Origin: Plantago major
Taxonomy: Eukaryota > Streptophyta > Magnoliopsida > Lamiales > Plantaginaceae
Length of the DNA: 64,000 nt
Reading direction: 5' to 3'
Assembly (NCBI GenBank): GCA_026545765.1
Contig: CM048842.1
Span: 48,927,431-48,991,430, forward strand
Shown here: piece by piece, positions 34,217 to 46,493 of the stretch
Layout: every line of letters starts with the position of its first letter
How positions within the stretch are numbered: the first letter of the stretch is position 1
Translations under genes and position numbers: made by a program
The notes under the pieces: generated by a model
What the model was told of the DNA's origin: nothing
Seen by the model: the letters and a program-made list of their open reading frames with translations, nothing else
Databases searched by the model: none

Positions 34217-37200
34217 ATGTCTCTGAGTGATGCACCTGTTCTCAAACCAGAGAACTACGAGAAATGGAAAAATAACATGATGCTCCACCTTGAATCCATA
34301 AGTGACGAGATGATCGAAGTAATAAAGAATGGCCCAATAGTCATTCAACAACTTAAGCAAGTCATGGAGGTTTCGAGTGGAAGAGACAGAGATCAAAGCG
34401 AAGGATCTTCACAAATAGATGCGTCAACTAGTGGAAGATCTACTGGTCAAGTTATTTACGAACCAAAGCCCAGAGAACTCTGGACATCGGAAGATGCCAA
34501 GAGGAATCGTCTGGATGGTCAAGCTCGTAACATCATCATGATCGACACCAGAGCACATACAGTGTAAACTGTGGGGTGCTAAAACGGCGAAAGTTGCCTG
34601 GCAATTGATTGAAGAAATCTGTGCCGGAACTGAGAAAACCAAGGAAAACAAGTTCGAAGTTCTAAAGTTGAAATTTCAAAATTTCAAACAAGGTCCCACT
34701 GAAACTCTGGAAGAACTTGATTTCAGGTTTACCACTCTCATGAGTGATATGGCAGCACTTGGGGAAAGCAATAGATACTCGATGCGAGAAGATTAAGACT
34801 ATTGTCAGAAGTCTTAACCACAACTGGGAGCATACTAAATTCTTTTATTTTAACCAAGGTATGCCAAATATCACTCCAGTGGAACTTTTCTCTCATCTTG
34901 CTACTGTTGACTATGAGACAACTCAGAGAGAACAAACAACTGAAAAGTTGCAGAATGTTGCTCTAGTTACTCAAGGAACTTCTGAAAAGAAGAAAAGCAA
35001 GGAGGAGAGGATGCTCTTCTGCAAAGCAAATGAGCAAATTTGTCGTCGAGAAATTGAGTGAAGAAAAGCGAAAGAGAAAGTGAAAAGCATCTAGGCTCAA
35101 ACTATCACCAAGACAAAATATGCAAAGCTCATTTGAACAAGCCATTTCGAAAGCATCATGTCTTGAGGAAGCGAGAAATTGAGCGATATCTGTTTCTATT
35201 GTCGAAACACAGCCACTTCAAGAAGGATTGTCGCCTCAACAAACTAAGGACGGTGACAAGAAAGATAGAAGAATCTTGAGAAGCGAAAGCTTTGTTAATC
35301 AAGAAAGAAAGAAAAACCAAATTCAATGGATGCTCTAGGCGTTGAGGCAGTTCGAAGATGACAATTCAGATGACTCAACCTTACCATCACCAGAATTATA
35401 TGGAGTTACTCATGATATAATCGACTTCGGCCTCAAGAAGAATGAAATGTGTGGAGTTGCTGAAATTGACGGTCCAAACATCTCCAACATAGAAAATTGT
35501 CTTATGGCTGATGAGGTAACACATACTTCTTGCTACACTTATGAAAGTGATGAAGAGGAAACAAAAAATCTAGAAAATCTCAGGAAAGAACTTGACATCT
35601 ATGAAAGAGAATTTCTAATGATCCGAGCTAGAGCCGAAAACCTTGAAGAAGAAAACAATTCTCTTGCAAAAGAAAATTCTCAATTAGTTAAAGTATGTCG
35701 AGAAAGGATCTGAAAATGCATTTCTCAAAGCTCGTAAATCTGACCGAAAAAGTCACATAAAGAAGCAATGGTTGAATTACAAAAGAAATATGAAGATCTT
35801 CTTTCTGAGAACAAGGAACTCAAGAAGAAAGAATTATCTTTTCAATCTTATGCCAAAGCTAGTGACACTCTTACTGAAGTACAATCTTACTTAAGAGATC
35901 CTTCAGAAAAGAAAGGACTTAATTTGAATACACAGATGATTGTTCTATCACTCTGAATAAGAGTAAGGAGAAAAGAACATTTGTAAGTACTCAAAGAAGA
36001 CGGTTCCCATGCAATCTATAGTATCCGTGAAAGACAAAGATTGTTGACAAAGGAAAGGCGATTCGACTAAACCTTTGTGGGAAAAACAAGTCAAAACAAA
36101 AGCTGTTAGATGCGTCTACGAAAAGAAACACAACACGAAAAGTGTAAACACCAGATGCTATGTCTCTCAAAAGGTAGAATTGCGAGGTGGCAAATTCTCC
36201 CATGTCACTTTTTCTGGAAAGAAATTGGATCAACCAGAGACTAGCAAAGCTGCTGAGAAAAGATCTCAGATAGCTTCAAGTGCTCGAAACGGTATTGGCT
36301 ACAAAGGCATCGGAAAACAACTTGCTCATGAGTACAAACAGGATCAAGAACGATGGCTGAAAGCTAGAATTGCTCAAAGCAATTATCAGAAGTGGAAGTT
36401 AAATCAAGCCACTGAAAATCTGAATGCCAGGGCTAGAAGAAATCTGGCAAGGAAGGCTAAGTTTGCTGAAAAGCAAACTCAGAAACCTGACAGGTATCTG
36501 AAAGCATCATATGGAGCACCTAGGAACACACCAAGGAAGAAAATAATTCTTACTAATGATAACTTTCATTCAAAAAGAATTCCTCCTTACGTTCCTGTCA
36601 GACAAAAGCATATTTCAAAGAAATTCATTCAAAAATGAATTCCTACTGGAAGAACTTTTAATTATGATGGTTCCATCAAAGATATGAGAACCTAATCTCC
36701 TGTTTCCTGTTGTGTGCAGAATGCCTCCTGGACCAAAGCACAATGGCTATTTGATAGTGGATGCGGAAAGCACATGACAGGAGACAAAGCAAATCTGGTT
36801 GATTACAAAGCTTGCACGAGGACGGATATCAGTTCTTTGGAGGAGAATTAAATCCCTCTCTGGGATTTGGCAACGTCAAATTGGGGACTTTAACAATCAC
36901 TGACGTATTACATGTTAAGGATTTGAAATATAATCTATTTAGCATGAGCCAGTTTGCAAACAAAGGTTTTACTATAAAATTCAAAGCAAAATACTGCAAA
37001 CTAATTCACAATGAGTCAAAGCAGACAGTCTTGGTTGCTCGGCGGAAAGGCAGTCTTTATGTTGCCGATTGGGCATCTGCTACAACTGAAGAATGTCTCA
37101 TGGTGAGTCAATCTGGTCACGGAAGAGAAACCTTGGTTATGGCACAAAAGAATGAGTCACTTGAACTTCAAAACTCGACAGACTTGCAAGAAAGAGATAG

Positions 37201-39921
37201 TGGTTGGTCTTCCCGAACATCTTTCGAGAAAGGATGGTATCATTACACTTTGTCAGATGGGGAAACAATCTAAGATCTCTTTCAAGTCCAAAATCAGACA
37301 CTCTAGTGTTAGACCACTGCAACTTTTACATATGGATCTATTTGAATCATCTGTAACTAGTTATGCAGGAAAGAAGTATGGTCTGGTTGTTGTAGATGAC
37401 TTCTCAAGATTCACTTGGGTTGTCTTTCTGAAACACAAATCTGATGCCAGGGTGGAGATACCAAACTTGCTGAAAAAGCTTGAAGTCATGAAAAATGACA
37501 AGGTATCTGCAATCAGAACAGACCATGGTACTGAGTTTGTCAATCAGTACATAAAGGAGTTTTGTACCTGCAAAGGTATACAACACCAACTTTCCTCTGT
37601 AAGAACACCTCAACAAAATGGTGTTGCAAAAAGGAAAAACAGAACCCTTAAAGAAGCTGCAAGGACAATGCTAGCTGACACTGAAATAAGTGAAATTTAT
37701 TGGGTTGAAGCTGTAAACACAGCTTGCTACACTCAGAACAGATGTTTGATAAACAAACACAATGATAAGACCCCCTATGAAATCTTGGTTGGTAGACCCC
37801 CTAATATCAAACATCTGAGAGTATTTGGTTGTAGATGTTTTGTTCTAAACAATGGGAAAGATTATCTGAGAACATTTCAACCAAAGGCAGCTGAAGGTGT
37901 TTTTCTTGGGTATTCCACAAACAGCAAAGCTTACAGAGTTTACAACAAAAGAACAAAGAAAATTGAAGAATCAGTTCATGTTGTATTCTATGAAGGAAAT
38001 AAGAAAACACCTCCTATTGATGAACTCTCAGAAAGGTTCAAAGAATTATTACTGTGGGATTCTAAAGAAGAATCCTCAGAAAGGAAAAACATCATTATGG
38101 AAAGTGAGGATGACTCTGACGTAGAAAAGCTTGAAAAGCCTAGTAACAACAAGATGACTCACAGACATGATGAGGAATTTCCTATGAGTTTTCCACAAAT
38201 GGAGCAGTTCTTGAGAACCTTCATCATGAAGAGGTATCGAAAATAAGAATCTTTGAAATGCATGTTTCAGATATCTCTAACACTGAAAAAGTGTCAGATA
38301 TCAATGACATTTCCCATATGTCAGATATCTCAGATACTGAAAAGGTATCAAATCAAAATCTTAGTGATTCACATTCAGATCACTTGGATATTGATCCTAC
38401 TAGCACTAAACCTATGATGAGATGGATCAAAGATCATCCTACAAAGGATATAATTGGACGATTAATCGAGGTGTTAGGACTAGGAGAGCGATGGTGAAAA
38501 TGCTAAATCTCTCTTTGGATGTTTCATCTCGAATATTGAACCTAGAAATATAGAAGAAGCATTAGAAGACCAAACTGGATCTACGCAATGCAAGAAGAGT
38601 TGGATCAATTTGAGAGAAACAAAGTCCGAAACTAGTTCCATTTATAGAAGGAATATCGTGATTGGAACTAAATGGGTTTTCGAAACAAGATGAATGAATC
38701 TGGTGAAATAACGAAACAAAGCAAGATTGGTTGCGAGGATTTACCGGACTAAAGGCTTAGATTTTGGAGTCATATGCACCGGTTGCGGATTTGATGCAAT
38801 AGGACTCTTTCTAGCCTTTGACTCATAAAGATTTCAAAGTTTATCGGATGGATGTCAAAAGTGCATTCTTAAGCGGAGAACTTGCGGAAGAAGTTTATGT
38901 TGAGCAACCACGGCTTTGAAGTTTCCTCGAGAAAGTAGAATGGTCTATAAACTCTGAGCTCTGTATGGTGAAACAGGCTCCAAGAGCATGGTATGACACT
39001 TTGGCCAAGTACCTACGGAAAATGGTTTCAAGAAAGGTGAAGTTGATAAAACTTTATTTACCTTAAATCATGACGGAAACTACTCTTAGTTCAAGTATAT
39101 GTTGATGACATCATATTTGGATCTAAGGACAAGCAACTTTGTAATGACTTTGCAAATCTCATGAAAAGCAAGTTTGAGATGAGCATGATGGGAGAAATGA
39201 ATTATTTCCTAGGATTGCAAGTCAAGCAACTCAATGATGGAATATTCATTAGTCGAACAAAGTATGCAAAGATATGCTCACAAAATTCAATCTTAAGCCT
39301 TACGAAAAGAATGCTAAGATACCTATGAGCATTGGAACCAAAATGACCTATCTTGAATCGGATAAGAGTGTTGAAGAACATAAGTATAGGAAATTGATAG
39401 GCTCACTACTTTACCTCATGCAAGTAGACACGATATTCAATATGCCGTTGGAGTATGTGCTAGATTTGACAAATCCAATGCAAACACACTACAACATTGC
39501 TATGAAAATATTAAGGTATGTAAAAGGTACAGTAGATGTAGGATTGTGGTATCCTAAAGAAAGTGGATTGAGTTTAGCTGGGTACTCAGACGCTGATTAT
39601 GCTGGAGCATTGCTTGATAGGAAAAGCACCTCAGGAACTTGTCAGTTTTTGGGTACTAGACTTATCTCATGGTTTAGCAAGAAGCAAAACTCAATTGCAA
39701 CTTCTACCACGGAATTTGAATATATTCTTCTTTGGTTGTTGTGTAACACAAATTACGTGGATACAACAACTTCAAAGACTATGGACTCGATGAGAAGAAA
39801 ACTCCCATTTTACGTGATAACACAAGTGCTATTGCGATTACGAATCCTAAATTTCATGCGAACAAAGAACATTGATGTTAGACATCACTTCATCGGAGAC
39901 CATGTTGAAAAGGCAATATAG
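34217..39921 (+). pseudogene. Copia-C gag-pol fossil
   Basis: Gag begins at about 34217 (LSDAPVLKPENYEKWKNNMM). A CCHC-type knuckle lies near 35185-35230 and a charged coiled-coil-like stretch spans 35342-35956. Protease FDSGCGKHMTGD lies near 36750, GAG-pre-integrase and zinc-binding sequence at about 36810-37273, the integrase core at 37310-37800 (MDLFE, RTDHGTEF, QQNGVAKRKNRTL), RT at about 38600-39270 and RNase H at 39274-39921 (GYSDADYAG, STSGTCQFLG, NIDVRHHF). The order is standard copia. The frames are heavily interrupted, most densely in the RT part. Confidence 0.87.
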
Positions 39922-40047
39922 AGATACTCAAGATTGTACGAAGACCAACTTGCAGATATCTTCACTAAGCCACTACAAGAAAGTAGATTCTTAGCCTTAA
40001 GACATAGTCTTGGACTAATGGAACTACCAATGGTGAAATAGTTCGGA

Positions 40048-40200
40048 TATCTGGAGCGGGCATCGGAGAAGAGGTATGGAGCGGGCATCCGAGAAGAGGT
40101 ATCTGGAGCGGGCATCCGGAGAAGAGGTATCTGGAGCGGGCATTGAGAAGAGGTATCTGGCGGGTATCCGGAAAAGAGAAATGGAGCAGGTATCCGGAAG
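40048..40200. repeat. Minisatellite after Copia-C pol
   Basis: About five to six copies of a 26-29 bp unit, GGAGCGGGCATCCGGAGAAG then AGGTATCT, lie between RNase H and the post-pol ORF region. The GC-rich unit stands out from its AT-rich surroundings. Confidence 0.82.
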
Positions 40201-40879
40201 TCAAAAGGCTAAAGCAAAAGATAGCTTAAGATCTACGAGGCGGAACTCGGATATCTGAATCACTCTATAAGCAGAACACAAAAGTGAATAGTATAACTAT
40301 CTGCGATCGACTACTCTCTCGAAACTCGCATTATTTCTATCTTGATGAAAAACTTGGAAAAATCCTAAGTATAAGATGATTAAGATCTGAGCAGTGTCCT
40401 TGGTCATACAAAATTGTGATTGGATAGCAAATGTAAAAATTCATTAAATGGGCACAATTACACTTATTGATTGTGATCATTGATGAAGAAGCAATGGTGA
40501 CCCTTGATGAAGTTAAGTGATTGATCTGTACGGTGGAAATTAATTCACAGTAACTAGTGGACTGTTGAAATTCAGACATGGCCCACTGAGCTTTTAATGC
40601 CGAACTAGCTTTTGCTCACGCCTATTTGCAAATCAAAAATACGTACACACAAAATCAATTTGTATGTATTTATGCATTGGGATTCAAGCTATATATATAG
40701 GATTTTGGCAAATGAAATCACTTTTGCCTAATCGAAATTTCATCTTGCACAAAATAGCAAATCCTTCTCTTGATTCTCTGCAAACCCTCTACAATCTACG
40801 CAAATCAAGATTAAGTTTTTACGAAAAGAATCAACGAATCAAATCTCTTTCAAACACCAATTTCAAATCCACACTATAT

Positions 40880-43800
40880 AAAGAGATGGCCTCCAAGAAC
40901 ACTTCAACACGAAATCCCAAACCTCCTTTGATGCTGGCTGAAAAGCAAGCACGAGTTGATTAATGTGAACAATCATTTGGTAGGAGTTTTTAATCGACCA
41001 TTGGACTTCAAGTCACGAGAATGATTTGGGGTGGTGCCATGGTTGAGAATACCTCTCTTTGCAATATAAAACCAATGACCGAAAATTGATTCTTGACATG
41101 CTTGAAAAGGCACAAATCAAGGTTTTCTATCGCTGCCGCCCAAGTGGAATTTCATCACTCGATGTGTGGAATTTTACAACTCAGATTATTTCTGTGTTTA
41201 CGAAACCTTTGAAATAGTATCTATCAAAACCTCGGTCGAGGAAAGGAAATCCTACGGACTTAACAACTTTCGTAAGTTGTTTGAGGTTCAAAATCTTGGA
41301 AAGGATTTTGAAATAAACACCAAGGATGATGAACTCCTTGAAGGTGTTAAAGAACTTTACTGGCGTGTGTGATCTTGAAAATCGGATACACCCATTGAGT
41401 TCAAACTTCGACATCCGAACCGGACATCTGTTGGTTCCTTTGGGATATCTTGGCTTGCATTCTTCCAGATGCTTTGATGGTCTACAAGGAGGTCTTGACG
41501 GATAAGCGAAGCGATGTTCTTCTTGAATCAACAAAAAATTTGGAAAACCCTTTTAAGCGGGAAAATGCGCCTTCATGAAATTCGTGAAGAAGATTCAAGG
41601 CTTGAGCCTAAGATTGTCAAAGGACTAGTGAGCAAAGGCCATGAGGTTATGGTGCGAAGATATGCTACTTTGGAAAAGCTTGGCATTGAGCTCGGAGAGG
41701 CAATTTGAAATAGCAACGATAACTTACTCTATAAATATGAGTATACAAATTTGATGAAAAAGGTTCTTGGGTCTCGAAAGGTCCTAAGCGAAAATCGAAA
41801 AGATATCGAAGAAAGGTTGCGACCAAGAAGCCAGAACTTCAAGAAAGAAGTCTGGCAAATCGGAAGACACACCAAAGAGGTTGTCAATTCTCGGATATCT
41901 GCAGGCATTGCCGATGAACTAATAATGGCAGATGAACTCATCAATGCTGCAAAAGAGTTATCAACTACTGAACAAGTAGACTCAGCAAGAGAAAGTGCTT
42001 TCAGATATGTTGCGACTAATGCAGAAAGCCTTGCTGATGAACTCATAAATGCTACCAAGAATGGTGAAAAGCACCAAGCCCCATCTGCAGAAACCGCAGG
42101 AATAATGGATCAATCAGTTCCCAATGCTGATGAGAGCTCTGACGATGAAGATGATGAACTAGTCATCTCTCAAGTCCTAGAAAGAACAAAGAGGGCTAAG
42201 GTTACTGAAAAAGTAACTGGTGATAAGGTATCTGAAGAAGAACCTACACCACAGGTTGTTGAAACTATAGCAAAGGTTGTTGGTGCAAACACATCATCAG
42301 GAAATGTCTCTCTTGCACAACTTCAAAAAGCCCTGATGAGTGGTATTTTAGTCTTTGGCGGAATCTTGATGGAAATGCCACATCTAAAAATCTGGAAGAA
42401 CATTCTACTGATCAATCTTCTACTTCCAGACAACCACAACAACCACAAACACAACAACCACAACAACCACAAGTGGTTGATGAAATGGTAAATGAACTCC
42501 ATTTCGAATTACGACAATCTGATATCTTTGAAGAAAATCCTGTAATTGAGCAGGTTCCCCAACTCAATGAGAGGAATCAAACTGAGAAATCTACTCAGAA
42601 TGATCAACCAGGGGAGGCAACTGAGTTGCATACTCAGGAAAGGTGTGAAGCACCAGAAACTTCAAACAAAGCTGCCTTTGACAAGACGACCAATGTATAG
42701 AAAGGTCACAAGTTCGAGACCAATCGACTGAAGCCTTTCGGGTAAATGGTGGTTTAACTCTTACCTTGTGAAAAATTTTATACTTATGAATCTTGTTTCC
42801 TCATAAGAATTTCTTTATTACATTTGAGTTAGAAACAAGAGGAAGTCGAGAAGCTTGCCTCGAGATCTTGAAAAAGAGGTCCCTTGACCTCAACTCTTGA
42901 GAAATCGAGCACATGCCACAGGTAAATGATTCTTAAAGAAGAACTAATTTTTCAGTAAAAATGTTTATGTGCTCATTCATGTTAAATGTTTCTAACAGGC
43001 TCCAACTGAGATGGAAGAAGATAAGGCAGAAATGCCAGAGACAAACCCAGAAACCAACAAGGTTTCTAAAGAATACATCACTGAGCCTTCAAACATGAAG
43101 GTATATGACAATCAAGTGACAAGTATTCTTCATCTTGGGTTATCCCTTATCTATTCTAATATTCAATACTTTCTACTTACAGGCTATTTCAGAAGTAGAA
43201 ATGCAAGGGGACAAAGTTGCGACTTCCCCTGCATCAATGGAAATTGATGAAGCCCCCAAGGCAACATCACTCGAAAGAACACCAGAAACTGCACAAGTTT
43301 CTGAGAAAAATGAATCTGAGCTTCCTTTTGAGGAAGTAAGTAGCACAAAACAGAATTCATTAAAAGCATATTTATGCATAGATTCTTTCAAACTATTTCC
43401 TAAGTATTGTATTTCTCTCAGGATCAAGAAAGAAAGGTTGATGAGGACCAGACTTCCAAGTCTCCACCTCACAACAAGATATCTGAGACACCAGAATCAC
43501 AGATCACCCAATCAGACGAGCACGAGCTCTTGACCTGGAAACATATGTCCAAGCAATGTTCCCTACAGAACAATATACAGTTGCGACTCTACTACATAAG
43601 GACTTTTCCAGAGAAGTGGAGCATAGTTTGATACATGCCTTTGAACAGGCAGATGGTCAGACAAGATTACAGATGGCATTCAAGCACCGCCTGAGACCTG
43701 CGGTTTATACCTTACGAACAAGAAGAAGTTAATGCGAAGATCACTATCCCGGAAGTGATCAATCTTGTATCTGAAGATGATGAGGAGGAAGAAATGAATG

Positions 43801-46110
43801 AAAATTACTTTGATGAACCTCCCACTGACCATCACCAAGAGGATGATAATGACAAAAAGGATGATGATGATGCCCCTGCACCAGGGACCGGAGGAATTTC
43901 ACAGAAAAATAATGCCTCAGCTGCTGAAAAGCAAACTGAGAAGACTTCACAGAAATCTCCGTCTTCATCACCTCAGAAATCTACTCATCCATCTTCTAAC
44001 CAACACGCAGTTACTACTGAACAAGTAGTTGAGCTTTCTGAAGAAACTAATCAGAAAATCTTAAACACTCAAACCAGAAGTGCTCAACTCGACAAGCTGT
44101 TGGAAGAAGAACAGACTCCATCTTCAAGCTGGAAGATCAAATAGCTAAATCCAGATATAAGATTGATCAACTACAAGATCTATACTTAGAAGAAATGATT
44201 GCTTACTCTGAGGTTAAAGAGCTACGGGATGCTGTGCAAGAGATCACCAAAGAACTCGATACTGAAGAAGTATCTGAAGTCAAGCATGATGCTAAAGGCG
44301 CATCATCTTGAAAGAAGTACCATCCTCCTCCCGAAAGGAAAGAAACCAATCTACGAGATGGTTCTTTGGACTTGATCGATCGATGAAAATGTCGAGAGGA
44401 TGAAGATCCTTTGGGCTAATCACTCGGATGATGAAGAAGACAAGACTTTGGCGAGCACCGCCATGAACATTTAGCGGTTTCTCACTTGAAAAGGAAGTTG
44501 ATTGCTCCTACAATATTCAACAAAGCGCCAAACGTCCACTCCATGAATACATGAGCAGTGCAATCTGGCTACTCGAACAAGGAGATGTCTTCCAGAACAA
44601 GGAAAGAATTGCCTCTGTCCCCTACGAATGAGAAAGTTCAGAGCTCATCACTCGAGAACAACTAGCATAGTCATTGCTCGGAAAGATCAGGAATGATAAG
44701 GAATGACGATCGTCTTTAGCTGAAAAAGCTTTCAAGAGGCAAGTTACCTTCTTTGGAAAAACAGATGCCATCCTAGGCCCATTGGCAGAGCTCACTGATA
44801 AGGACAATGGACTTATCAAGCAAAATCAGGAGCTCAAAACCGACCTTCAGAAGTTGGTCACTGCCTATAATTATCTAGAAGGGCATTTTGACTCTCTCTC
44901 AGATTCCTTTATGAGAGTCGATGACAATGACTAAGGGAAAGAAAGTACAAATCTGGACCTCAAAGTCAGGGGGAATGGGAAGAAGGAGAAGAAAACACGA
45001 AGAAATCTGGAGCTGGTGCGGCTCAGAAAGGAAGAAGAAAAACTTCCCAGCCACCACTCAGAATCAATGAACCCTCCTCTAGCCTAGCTGCTTCCCAGAA
45101 ACCTACTGAAGGAACCAAAATGGTAACAAAGGCCATGGCACAGAAACCTCCAAGGAGTACCAAGGCTGCAAGGAGAAGACAAGTTAGAGGGATTGATGAA
45201 TCTTCTGAAGAAGAAGAAGAAGAAGGTCAAATCAAGTCCCTGGGCAATGAAGAAGGCTGTAAAACTCTCACAAGATCTAATCTTGATGATGATGAGAAGC
45301 GATGAAGATGAAGCTCCTCTTCACGGAAAAAGGAAAATTGAAAGCCTAATCGAGCCCATAGGCGCAAAGCCTTTGGCGACTAAAACACCCTCTGAAATAC
45401 CAAGTCTATCCGGTGGTGGTTCTTCAACAACCCCAAAGAGAATTCAAGACAAAGAAGGAGCGGTGAGGTGAGCAAAGACAAAGTCAACTTCCACTCGGGC
45501 GGAAGAAGCCAAAATAGAGTATGTGAAGTATGACAATGATTCTCCTCTCTACAGTGCATCAATCGGAAAAATGGCTATTGGATTACGGAACTTAAGCATC
45601 TATTGGTAAATTCAAGATTTCGAACCAATCCATAAACAACTTATGGCATGGAGAAAGGATAAACCTACCTTGATCAACACCAATCACATCAAAGCATGGT
45701 TGGATTTTGAAGTTGTCAAGAATGAAGCCATGAAGAAGGACCTCTCGATGATTGTCCATATGGAAAGCGGATGATGTGCACAAAATTACGAATATCACGA
45801 ACAGGCACAAGACCAAGACTTGTTGTGGAACCTATGAGTCGTTCTATCGGCGGAAGATCAATACAAGGGTGACATCGGATATCTAAAGATTATCTCTGAA
45901 TACTTCAAGCTTTGGATATCAGAATAGAGCATGCCTGGAAGTGGGGAAAGTACCTATGGGTCAAACATTTTGTCAAGAAAAATCCTACCAAAACCTACAA
46001 AGAGGTCTGTGGATTTGCCAGAGACACAGAGATGCTCGTCAGATTTCTTCTCTATGATTATTCTGATGACATCAAAAGGTTTGGAGATAGGAAATTTGCA
46101 GACTGATCCA
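40880..46110 (+). pseudogene. Copia-C post-pol accessory ORF region (env-like position)
   Basis: After pol, plus-strand coding blocks run for about 5 kb. They start near 40886 with a basic Ser/Thr/Asn-rich leader, then globular-looking sequence. Next come acidic Glu/Lys/Ser/Thr-rich repeats (ADELINAAKELSTTEQ, ADELINATKNGEKHQ), a Gln/Pro run near 42431-42477, and more acidic blocks to about 45300. A final block (45912-46106) is hydrophobic/basic. Short GT-AG-bounded, AT-rich gaps (about 42916-42999, 43101-43182, 43337-43422) look like introns. SIRE/Maximus elements are known for an extra, so-called envelope-like ORF here. I see no clear signal peptide or fusion motif. Interrupted; a fossil. 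Confidence 0.65.
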
Positions 46111-46480
46111 TAGAAATACTGTTGAAGACTTGAAGATTGAAGACTTAAAGACTAGTCTATTAGGATGTTTACTTGGAGCTTGGTTACTCCTGTTGTCCTA
46201 ATTTACTATGTAGCTTTTGTATTTTTGCTGACTGAGCTTAACTGTATCATGTATTGAAGTTATCTGTAATCTTTAGTTGTAACTTATCTGAAGAACTTAC
46301 TCTCAGATAGTATTCTATAAAAGATAACTTGTCAGCAAAGATCACACCTTGTGATTTGGTTGATGTCTACTTTCTGCACTTAATTATATGAATTGAAAGA
46401 TCATAAGAAATGATTAAGTGGTGGATTGTTTCCTCATCCAGATTTGTAATAGGTAAAGATAGTCATCGTTGACTGATCAA

Positions 46481-46493
46481 GAAGGGGGAAATT
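46481..46493 (+). other. Copia-C polypurine tract
   Basis: GAAGGGGGAAATT directly precedes the 3' LTR start TGTTGGG at 46494, the expected plus-strand priming site. Confidence 0.88.

Noticed and set aside
43755-45471. Acidic open frames considered as host nuclear proteins
   Set aside because: They lie between pol and the 3' LTR of Copia-C, in line with the rest of that element's accessory region.
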